This document shows, piece by piece, positions 15,797 through 20,914 of a DNA stretch of 20,914 bases; position 1 is the first letter of the stretch; each line of letters opens with the position of its first letter. The stretch covers positions 1 to 20,914 of the forward strand of contig JAAYZQ010000634.1 in the NCBI GenBank assembly GCA_012514775.1, read 5' to 3'. The DNA is from Anaerolineaceae bacterium (GTDB lineage: Bacteria > Chloroflexota > Anaerolineae > JAAYZQ01). The translations under genes were made by a program, and so were the position numbers. The notes under the pieces were generated by a model, which saw only the letters and a program-made list of their open reading frames with translations, ran no database searches and was not told where the DNA came from.

Positions 15797-15825
15797 ATTA
15801 TAGCACATGTGATGAGGTCCGTCAA
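15797..15825 (-). promoter_or_regulatory. Sigma-70-type promoter for the OmpR-type regulator gene
   Basis: The minus strand has TTGACG (15825-15820), a 17-base spacer and TATAAT (15802-15797), with TG one base before the -10 (extended -10). The start of transcription should be near 15790, leaving a leader of about 255 bases. An 8-base palindrome CACATGTG (15804-15811) lies in the spacer. Confidence 0.75.
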
Positions 15826-15850
15826 CCGCCTGGATGACGTAAAAGACAAG

Positions 15851-15878
15851 TTGCGCTCGATAACATCTGTGGTATAAT
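15851..15878 (+). promoter_or_regulatory. Sigma-70-type promoter for the histidine kinase operon
   Basis: TTGCGC (15851-15856), a 16-base spacer and a perfect TATAAT (15873-15878) precede the kinase start by about 33 bases. Transcription should begin near 15885, giving a short leader. It is back to back with the promoter of the OmpR-type regulator, whose -35 lies 25 bases away, so the two may be controlled together. Confidence 0.7.
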
Positions 15879-15911
15879 GAGCGAGAGTCATAGGCCAGCG
15901 AGAAAAACAAG

Positions 15912-18053
15912 GTGAGCTACCAAGAGACGGACTCAAGCGAGTTGAACAGTCGATTGCTGGGCGTGGTCTACATGGTCAACGCGGCGACGGGCTTCCAGGA
16001 GGCGCTGCGAGTTCTGGTGGAGCAGGCGGCGGCGCTGTTGCCGTGCGATGGGACGGCAGCAATGTGGCTGGCCGGCGACCACCTGGAGGTGCTGGCGGTC
16101 CACGGCACCACTGCCCCTCTGCAGGGCCTTACCCTCCCCGCGGGCCAGATAGGCAATTCCCGCGCCGCGCTGGACAGTGGCCGGCCGGCGCTGGTGGATG
16201 ATACGAGCCTCGACCCGGCCTGGCAAGAAGTGCCCGGCGAGGAGAAGGTCAGGACGTGGCTGGGCGTGCCCCTCATCGCAGGGGAATGGACCCTGGGGCT
16301 GCTGGAATGGACCGCCCTGGAGCCTGGAGCCTTCCACGCGGAGCACACCCACCTGGCCGCCGAGGCTGCCCGCCACACCGGTCCTATCCTCTATCGAGCA
16401 CAATTGCTGGACGACGCCTGCCGGCGCGTCCGCGAGCAGGAAGCACCCTACGCCCGCGCCGCGTCAGCAAGCCTGGACCCGGGAGCCGAGCTGCAGCCCG
16501 TGGTCCGCGAGGCTTCGGACTTTGCCGAGGCGCGGCATGCTTTTGTCTTCCTCCTGGCCGAGGGCAGCAGCCGCCTGCAATGCGTCGCCGCTACGGGCGA
16601 GCAGCGCGAGCAGATTCTGAAGGCCAACTTGCGGGGCGATGGCACCCTGGGTGGCTGGCGCGTGCCCATCGCCCGCGCGTCCGAAGGCCTCAACGCGGGC
16701 AAGACGGACCGCGAGGTGATGCTCGGGCTGGGGATCGAGCACACGCTGATCTTGCCGCTGCGGGTGTCGGGCGAGCAGGTGGGCATGTTGGGCGTCGGGG
16801 AGCATCGCCGGGGCGGGAGCTTTGGTCGGGATGCCATGCGCCTGATGACCCACCTGGCCAGCCAGGCATCCCTCATCGTCGAGCGCATCTACCAGCAGCG
16901 CCCACCCAGCGAGCCCTACGACTACGAGACGGTATTCCGCGCTTCTCCCCTGGGCATTGCCGTGCTGTCGGTGACGGGCGACGTCCTCTTCTGTAACCCG
17001 GTGCTGGAAGGCCTCCTCTCCAGGGCCAACCGCAGCCTGGTGGGCCGCAACCTGGCCGACCTGCTGGTGGGCGGTGACGGGCAGCACGTGGTGCGTGCCC
17101 TGGAAGAGGTGGCTATCAGCGGGTCGCGCCGCCAGGTGGATGCCCGCGCCCGCTCCGAGCAGGGCGACCATCGCTACCTGCGCTTCTCCCTGTCGCCCGC
17201 CAGCATCGCCCGGGGCGGCGACAGCCTCGTGGCCATCGTCGAGGACGTCACCCCGCTCAAGATCCTGGAGCGGGAGCGCGTCGAGCACCTGCGCCAGCTC
17301 CGCGAAAAGCATGCCCAGCTCCAGGACCTGGATCAGCTCAAGTCGCGGTTTGTGTCCAACGTGTCTCACGAGCTGCGCACGCCGCTGGCCGTCATCAAGC
17401 TGTATGCGACGCTGGCCCGCAAGGGCCGTCCCGAAAAACAGCAGCACTACCTGCAGACCATCGAGCAAGAGACCCACCGCCTGGAGACCATGGTGGAGAA
17501 TATTCTCGATCTGACGCGCATGGACCGCCACGCCCTGCGCGTCAATCCAGAGTTGGTGGAGCCGGAAGAGATCATCGGGCCGATCCTGCAGGTTTACCAG
17601 GAGACCGCCCAGAAGCGGGCCATCGAGCTGCGAAATCACGTCCGGGGGCCGCTGCCCTCCATCTGGGCCGACAAGAACCACCTGATCCAGGTGCTTACCA
17701 ACCTGGTGGACAATGCGCTCAAGTACACGCCCCGGGGCGGGCAGGTGTGGGTGGCCGCGCGCGAGTTGGATTCGGATCCGGCTGGGGCGGGAACCCTGGA
17801 GATCGCCGTGGGCGACACGGGCGTGGGGATCCCCCAGGAAGAGCAGCAGCAGGTATTCGAGCGCTTTTACCGGGGAAGCAACAACGCGCCCGGCACGACG
17901 GGCACGGGGTTGGGTTTGGCCATTGTACGCGAGCTGATGGTGCAACACGGCGGGTCCGTGACACTCAAGAGCCGCGAGGGCGAGGGCAGCATCTTTGCCC
18001 TCGAGTTCCCGCTGTACGACGGCCAGGATCTCGAGGCAGAGGATGAGGACTGA
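15912..18053 (+). CDS. Soluble sensor histidine kinase (GAF-GAF-PAS-HisKA-HATPase)
   Basis: A 713-residue kinase without any transmembrane segment, so it senses a cytoplasmic signal. Two GAF-like domains (about 24-165 and 190-330; for example VRTWLGVPLIAGEWTLGLLE and EHTLILPLRVSGEQVGMLGV) are followed by a PAS domain (about 338-460, starting YETVFRASPLGIAVLSVTGD). After a short coiled stretch comes HisKA, with phospho-histidine H486 in SNVSHELRTPLAVIK. The HATPase domain has the N box around N601 (LVDNALKYTP), G1 DTGVGIP from 635 and G2 GTGLGLAIV from about 664. All key residues are present. It starts with GTG shortly after a TATAAT promoter, with only a weak ribosome site. The next gene, a NarL-type regulator, follows directly, and an OmpR-type regulator diverges on the other side. 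The ligand is unknown; no GAF chromophore cysteine could be assigned with confidence. Confidence 0.94.
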   Translation: MSYQETDSSELNSRLLGVVYMVNAATGFQEALRVLVEQAAALLPCDGTAAMWLAGDHLEVLAVHGTTAPLQGLTLPAGQIGNSRAALDSGRPALVDDTSLDPAWQEVPGEEKVRTWLGVPLIAGEWTLGLLEWTALEPGAFHAEHTHLAAEAARHTGPILYRAQLLDDACRRVREQEAPYARAASASLDPGAELQPVVREASDFAEARHAFVFLLAEGSSRLQCVAATGEQREQILKANLRGDGTLGGWRVPIARASEGLNAGKTDREVMLGLGIEHTLILPLRVSGEQVGMLGVGEHRRGGSFGRDAMRLMTHLASQASLIVERIYQQRPPSEPYDYETVFRASPLGIAVLSVTGDVLFCNPVLEGLLSRANRSLVGRNLADLLVGGDGQHVVRALEEVAISGSRRQVDARARSEQGDHRYLRFSLSPASIARGGDSLVAIVEDVTPLKILERERVEHLRQLREKHAQLQDLDQLKSRFVSNVSHELRTPLAVIKLYATLARKGRPEKQQHYLQTIEQETHRLETMVENILDLTRMDRHALRVNPELVEPEEIIGPILQVYQETAQKRAIELRNHVRGPLPSIWADKNHLIQVLTNLVDNALKYTPRGGQVWVAARELDSDPAGAGTLEIAVGDTGVGIPQEEQQQVFERFYRGSNNAPGTTGTGLGLAIVRELMVQHGGSVTLKSREGEGSIFALEFPLYDGQDLEAEDED

Positions 18054-18077
18054 ATGGCAACAGGGGGAGAGACGGCC

Positions 18078-18743
18078 ATGCGCGAGCTGAAACTCATTAT
18101 CGTGGACGATCATGCTATCTTTCGCGAGGGACTGCGCGCCCTGCTGGACATGGAAGAAGACTTTCAGGTCATCGGCGAGGCCAGCCACGGCGCCGAGGCG
18201 GTGGCCATGGTGGCCGAAGAGCCGCCGGACGTGATCCTTCTGGATCTACACCTGCCCGACGGCCTTGGCTCGGACTTTTGCCGGGAGTTGCTTGGGGTCA
18301 GCCCCCAGTCCCGGGTCCTGATCCTTTCGGCCTACGATGACGACCAGGAGATCAGTGCGGCCCTCATCGCCGGCGCCTCGGGCTATGTACTGAAAACCGT
18401 GGGCGGCGAGCGCCTGGCCGACAACATCCGCTCCGTCTCGCGGGGCGAGGTGCTGCTGGCGCCGACGGTGGCGGCCAAGGTCGTGCGCCAGTTGAGCCGC
18501 CTCCGGGAAGAGGCCACCAAGCAGGAAGAGGCCCTGGACGGCCTGACGCCACGCGAGCGGGAGGTCTTTTTCCTGGCCAGCCGGGGCTTGAGAAACTCCG
18601 AGATCGCGGAAGAGCTTTATCTCAGCGAGAAGACGATCAAGACCCACCTGCGCAACATCTATAACAAGCTCAACCTGACCAGCAAGGCCGAGCTACGCCT
18701 CTTTGCCGTCCGCATGGGCCTGGTTCCCGACGCCAAGGCCTGA
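18078..18743 (+). CDS. NarL/FixJ-family response regulator
   Basis: A 221-residue regulator. The receiver has D10/D11, phospho-acceptor D56 in VILLDLHLPDG, S84 in LILSAYDDD and K106 in GYVLKTVGG. The C-terminal LuxR-type helix-turn-helix (about 154-215) reads LTPREREVFFLASRGL, NSEIAEELYLSEKTIKTHLR and IYNKLNLTSKAEL. It should bind DNA when phosphorylated. I start at ATG 18078, which has GGGGGAGA 7 bases upstream and lies next to the first strand. ATG 18054, directly after the kinase stop, would add eight residues and has a weaker GAGG site. Cotranscription with the kinase suggests they are partners, although kinases with this HisKA type more often pair with OmpR-type regulators. Confidence 0.93.
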   Translation: MRELKLIIVDDHAIFREGLRALLDMEEDFQVIGEASHGAEAVAMVAEEPPDVILLDLHLPDGLGSDFCRELLGVSPQSRVLILSAYDDDQEISAALIAGASGYVLKTVGGERLADNIRSVSRGEVLLAPTVAAKVVRQLSRLREEATKQEEALDGLTPREREVFFLASRGLRNSEIAEELYLSEKTIKTHLRNIYNKLNLTSKAELRLFAVRMGLVPDAKA

Positions 18744-18792
18744 GGCCGTGCAAGGGGCAGGCCCACTGCACGGGCCGGGATAAACCGGCCTG
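18744..18792 (+). terminator. Two overlapping hairpins after the NarL-type gene
   Basis: GGCCGTGCA (18744-18752) can pair with TGCACGGGCC (18767-18776) with one bulge. GGCCGG (18773-18778) can pair with CCGGCC (18785-18790), extended by C-G and G-U pairs. The two share bases 18773-18776, so only one can form fully. No T-run follows, so termination, if any, would be weak or Rho-dependent. Confidence 0.35.
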
Positions 18793-18840
18793 GCGCGGTG
18801 GTACTATGCCGTACAACGTAAGTTCAAAAATCTACCTCCC

Positions 18841-18864
18841 CACATCCTCCCCTGGGGGGATGTG
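18841..18864 (+). other. Strong hairpin before the degenerate receiver gene
   Basis: CACATCCTCC and GGGGATGTG with one more G form a 10-pair stem (one G-U) around the tetraloop CCTG. Nothing like a T-run follows. It ends 19 bases before a TATCAT element, at about the -35 position of that candidate promoter. It may be an operator, or part of the 3' end of the preceding transcript. Confidence 0.5.
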
Positions 18865-18881
18865 CGACACAACCTTCCTGT

Positions 18882-18889
18882 GCTATCAT
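18882..18889 (+). promoter_or_regulatory. Weak candidate promoter for the degenerate receiver gene
   Basis: The sequence GCTATCAT, preceded by TGT, gives an extended -10-like TG-n-TATCAT with TATCAT at 18884-18889. No good -35 is found 16-18 bases upstream (TGTGCG at best). The gene start at 18944 would follow after a leader of about 48 bases. Confidence 0.3.
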
Positions 18890-18943
18890 GGCGTCATGGT
18901 CCAGGGCATAAAGGCAACGATAGGCAAGCAAAGGGTCACGGGC

Positions 18944-19339
18944 ATGGCGAAGGACAGGGAGAGCATCTTGGTGCTTGGCCGGAGTATTCGGCTCATGGAG
19001 GGCGTAGCCGACCTGCTACAGGTGGTCGGCTATCCCGTCGAAGTGTCCTCCAGTTGGGCCGAGACCGAGTACGCAATGCACGATGCGAGTCCGCCCGATC
19101 TGGTCATTGTTGACCTCTCCAGCGCTGCGGCCGATGCCTATGCCCTGGCCAGGCAGATCCGCGGCAGACCCGGCTGGTCGAACGTCCCCATCCTGTTTAT
19201 CAGCTTTTCCGGCGACGATCGCATTCGCGACCTGGAGCACAAGAGCCGCAAGAATGGTGAAAAGGGGCTGTACTTCTATGCTCACACGCTGTTGAGCATG
19301 GACGAGCTTCTGTCCAAGGTTCGCAGCTGCCTCGCTTGA
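18944..19339 (+). CDS. Degenerate receiver-domain protein (pseudo-receiver)
   Basis: A 131-residue single-domain protein with receiver-like order: strand ILVLGRS (8-14), aspartate 57 in LVIVDLSS, serine 87 in ILFISFS and a C-terminal helix MDELLSKVRSCLA. The acidic pair normally after strand 1 is replaced by glycine-arginine-serine. The conserved lysine after strand 5 is missing, with YAH where receivers have ITK. It keeps the aspartate but lacks the metal-binding acids, so normal phosphorylation is unlikely. It has no output domain and probably acts by protein contact. I start at ATG 18944, with AAAGGG about 8 bases upstream. The frame is open to 18806, but that part covers a strong hairpin and looks untranslated. 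It lies 200 bases after the NarL-type gene and may have its own promoter. Confidence 0.75.
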   Translation: MAKDRESILVLGRSIRLMEGVADLLQVVGYPVEVSSSWAETEYAMHDASPPDLVIVDLSSAAADAYALARQIRGRPGWSNVPILFISFSGDDRIRDLEHKSRKNGEKGLYFYAHTLLSMDELLSKVRSCLA

Positions 19340-19366
19340 CCCCCCGTCAAGACCTCAAACTGCAAC

Positions 19367-19397
19367 GACGCCCGTTTGAATCCCCGCGCCGGGCGTC
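19367..19397. terminator. Hairpin between convergent genes
   Basis: GACGCCCG (19367-19374) and CGGGCGTC (19390-19397) form an 8-bp perfect stem with a 15-base loop starting TTTGAA. It sits between the end of the pseudo-receiver gene and the end of the PanE-like gene, overlapping the latter's stop codon. It could act as a two-way terminator although no T-run follows. A smaller stem CTTGAC/GTCAAG (19335-19351) covers the stop of the plus-strand gene. Confidence 0.45.
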
Positions 19398-20325
19398 ACG
19401 CTGCACCGGCGGCACTGGGCTTGAGAGCAGCATAGACGGCCCAGTGCACCGGCGTCGGAACGCCGGTTTCGCGGCCGTAGCGCACCACAGTGCCGCTCAT
19501 GGCTTCCAGTTCCAGGCGCCGCCCGGCTTCCAGGTCGGCGAGCATAGAGGGCTTGGTGCCAGGGGCAAAGCCGGCCGTGAGCTGAAGGGCGTTGTCCACG
19601 GCGCCGTCCGGCAGGTCTACCCCGCGCGCGTGGGCCAGGGCCTCGATCTCGAGGAGGGCTTGAGTGTACAACTGCCGGGTTTCGGCCGTGGCCAGCACCG
19701 GGCCCATGGGCTGGCGGGCCAGGCAGCAGATGCCGCCGATGGAGGCGATAAACAGGAATTTCTCCCAGAGGGCCACGTCGATCCGCGGAGTGAGGGCGAC
19801 CTCCGCCCCGGTGGCGGCCAGCACGTCGCGCACGGCCTCGGCCCTGGCCGTAATTGTGCCGTCGCACTCGCCCAGGGTGATGCGCCGCAGGGGGCTCACC
19901 TGGCGGATAACGCCCGGGGCCGCGACGCTCGACGAGATGTGGGTCATCCCGCCCAGGACGTTGCCATCACCCAGGACGGCGGCCAGCCTCTCGGCGGCGT
20001 CCAGCCCGTTGAGGAGGGGCAGCACGGACGTGTTCGGGCCGACGAGGGGCCGCGCTGCCTGTGCCGCCTGTTCCAGGTCGTAGGTCTTGACCGCGACCAG
20101 CACCAGGTCCACGGGACCAACCCGCGCAGGATCGTCCGTGGCCTGGACCGGCGCCAGGTGCAGGTCGCCGTGGATGCTCTGCACCTGCAAGCCATGCTCG
20201 CGCATGGCGGACAGGTGGGCGCCCCGGGCGATGAACGTCACGTCGTTCCCGCAGGATGCGAGCAGCGCGCCGTAATAGCCGCCCACGCCGCCTGACCCCA
20301 TGATGGCCATTTTCATTCCAGCCAT
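19396..20325 (-). CDS. panE: 2-dehydropantoate 2-reductase family protein (PanE/ApbA-like)
   Basis: A 309-residue NADPH-dependent ketopantoate reductase-like protein, the usual length. The N-terminal Rossmann fold has GSGGVGGYYGALL (loop 10-16). VAVKTYDLEQA follows at about 78, with the family's cofactor-side lysine, and then LLNGLDAAERL with the conserved asparagine. The helical C-terminal domain has LWEKFLFIASIGGICCL with the catalytic-type lysine at 189. PanE makes pantoate for pantothenate and CoA; some family members act on other 2-keto acids, so the symbol is probable, not certain. The ATG has AAAGAGGAG with GGAG 7 bases upstream. An ATG three codons later is less well placed. It lies downstream of a hydantoinase-like gene on the same strand, with a hairpin cluster between them. 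It is convergent with the signalling genes. Confidence 0.88.
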   Translation of the reverse strand: MAGMKMAIMGSGGVGGYYGALLASCGNDVTFIARGAHLSAMREHGLQVQSIHGDLHLAPVQATDDPARVGPVDLVLVAVKTYDLEQAAQAARPLVGPNTSVLPLLNGLDAAERLAAVLGDGNVLGGMTHISSSVAAPGVIRQVSPLRRITLGECDGTITARAEAVRDVLAATGAEVALTPRIDVALWEKFLFIASIGGICCLARQPMGPVLATAETRQLYTQALLEIEALAHARGVDLPDGAVDNALQLTAGFAPGTKPSMLADLEAGRRLELEAMSGTVVRYGRETGVPTPVHWAVYAALKPSAAGAA

Positions 20326-20374
20326 GACAGCACTCCTCTTTGTGTTCGTGTAACTGCTCAGGCATCCGCTGCGC

Positions 20375-20392
20375 CGCCGGTTGAAACCGGCG
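20375..20392. repeat. Hairpin a of the palindrome cluster
   Basis: CGCCGGTT and AACCGGCG are perfect 8-bp arms around GA. On the minus strand the centre reads GGTTTCAACC, the same core as units c and d in the other orientation. Confidence 0.85.
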
Positions 20393-20404
20393 TCTGCGAC
20401 GAGA

Positions 20405-20422
20405 AACGCGTTAAAACGCGTT
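20405..20422. repeat. Hairpin b of the palindrome cluster
   Basis: AACGCGTT is present twice around AA. Each arm is itself palindromic, and together they form an 8-bp stem. The centre GTTAAAAC differs from the GTTTCAAC core of its neighbours by one or two bases. Confidence 0.8.
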
Positions 20423-20440
20423 CGGAGTCAGTGTGGTGTG

Positions 20441-20458
20441 AACCCGTTTCAACGGGTT
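20441..20458. repeat. Hairpin c of the palindrome cluster
   Basis: AACCCGTT and AACGGGTT form 8-bp arms around TC (core CGTTTCAACG). On the plus strand the stem ends in TTTT. On the minus strand, the direction of both flanking genes, no T-run follows. Confidence 0.85.
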
Positions 20459-20468
20459 TTCGGTATCA

Positions 20469-20490
20469 GCCAGGCGTTTCAACGCCTGGC
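20469..20490. repeat. Hairpin d of the palindrome cluster
   Basis: GCCAGGCGTT and AACGCCTGGC are perfect 10-bp arms around TC. The core CGTTTCAACG is identical to unit c, while the outer stem is different but fully complementary. Confidence 0.9.
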
Positions 20491-20522
20491 AGGCAGGACG
20501 GCTGAGCAGTAACGTGTTCGTT

Positions 20523-20540
20523 GCCATCGATAACGATGGC
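20523..20540. repeat. Hairpin e, just after the hydantoinase stop
   Basis: GCCATCG and CGATGGC form a 7-bp stem with loop ATAA. It lies three bases past the stop of the hydantoinase gene and may act in its termination. It lacks the GTTTCAAC core, so it may not belong to the same family as a-d. Confidence 0.65.
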
Positions 20541-20543
20541 CGT

Positions 20544-20914
20544 CTATAGGGGCGCCGTGGCGACAAAGCGGCCGCGCCCGGGCTGGCCCACGAACTGCCC
20601 GTCCCGGACAATGACCTCGCCCCGCGAGATCACGATAACCGGGTAGCCGCGGACCTCCCAACCCTCGTAAGGGGTATAGTCCACGTTCTGGTGAAGCGCC
20701 CGGTGCGACAGGACCGCGCGCTTCTCGGGGTCGAACAGCACGACGTCGGCATCGGCGCCGGTGGCGAGGGTGCCCTTGCGCGGGGCCAGGCCAAAGCGCC
20801 GTGCGGGCTCGGTGCAGCAGGCTTCCACCCAGCGCCGGAGCGACAGGCGGCCGGTCCGCACGCCGTGGCTGTACATGAGCGCCAGTCGTGTCTCGATGCC
20901 CGGCGCGCCGCCGG
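20544..20914 (-). CDS. Dihydropyrimidinase/D-hydantoinase family, C-terminal part (5' end beyond right edge)
   Basis: The last 122 residues of a cyclic amidohydrolase are visible. The stretch GGAPGIETRLALMYSHGV followed by GRLSLRRWVEACCTEPARRF matches the conserved substrate-loop and C-terminal region of dihydropyrimidinases. LAPRKGTLATGADADVVLFD follows, then HQNVDYTPYEGWEVRGYP and VIVRDGQFVGQPGRGRFV, which are characteristic of this family rather than of dihydroorotase or allantoinase. The enzyme opens 5,6-dihydropyrimidine or hydantoin rings in the cytoplasm with a two-metal centre whose ligands lie outside the window. It reads into the hairpin cluster and the PanE-like gene on the same strand. 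Dihydropyrimidinase and D-hydantoinase cannot be told apart from this part. Confidence 0.88.
   Translation of the reverse strand, partial: GGAPGIETRLALMYSHGVRTGRLSLRRWVEACCTEPARRFGLAPRKGTLATGADADVVLFDPEKRAVLSHRALHQNVDYTPYEGWEVRGYPVIVISRGEVIVRDGQFVGQPGRGRFVATAPL

Noticed and set aside
15733..15936. 67-codon minus-strand frame spanning the divergent promoters
   Set aside because: It would run through both promoter elements, and the promoter layout explains the region better.

Overview
The window looks like chromosomal DNA from a GC-rich bacterium, most probably a member of Chloroflexota (Anaerolineae/Caldilineae type). This is inferred from gene style, not from a marker gene. The polysaccharide genes fit a monoderm-like envelope: a fused Wzz/BY-kinase is present and no Wza-type outer-membrane exporter is visible. 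Strong Shine-Dalgarno sites precede many GTG or TTG starts, and short repeats and hairpins are common. There is no rRNA, tRNA, CRISPR array, transposase or phage gene.

Layout. (A) Positions 1-14431, minus strand, hold one tightly packed polysaccharide operon of 13 genes, read from right to left. The order is: initiating sugar-phosphate transferase; Gfo/Idh/MocA dehydrogenase; hexapeptide acetyltransferase; DegT aminotransferase; Wzz/BY-kinase; O-antigen ligase/polymerase; second DegT aminotransferase; second hexapeptide acyltransferase; Wzx-type flippase; GT2 glycosyltransferase; two GT4 glycosyltransferases; and a second Gfo/Idh/MocA protein cut by the left edge. Several junctions are 4-base ATGA or GTGA overlaps. 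Together the genes would start a repeat unit on undecaprenyl phosphate, make N-acetylated amino sugars, extend the unit, flip it, polymerise it and control chain length (a Wzx/Wzy-type pathway). (B) Positions 14432-14842 form a 411-bp gap with a candidate operon promoter. Two 11-bp-spaced direct repeats there sit where a -35 element would be. (C) Positions 14843-19339 form a signalling block: an OmpR-type response regulator (minus strand) diverges from a soluble GAF-GAF-PAS histidine kinase, a NarL-type response regulator and a degenerate receiver protein (plus strand). The divergent gap carries one good sigma-70-type promoter on each strand. (D) Positions 19396-20914, minus strand, hold a ketopantoate reductase-like gene (PanE) and the C-terminal end of a dihydropyrimidinase/hydantoinase. 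Between them is a cluster of five perfect hairpins, four of which share a GTTTCAAC-like core.

The most unusual items are: the hairpin cluster at 20375-20540; a six-copy 24-bp tandem repeat in the 3' end of the BY-kinase gene, with diverged single copies read in another frame at the ends of two adjacent genes; a PhoB/OmpR-box-like promoter in front of the polysaccharide operon, next to an OmpR-type regulator gene; and a 13-bp perfect inverted repeat inside the first acetyltransferase gene. All calls come from reading the sequence; no database search was run.
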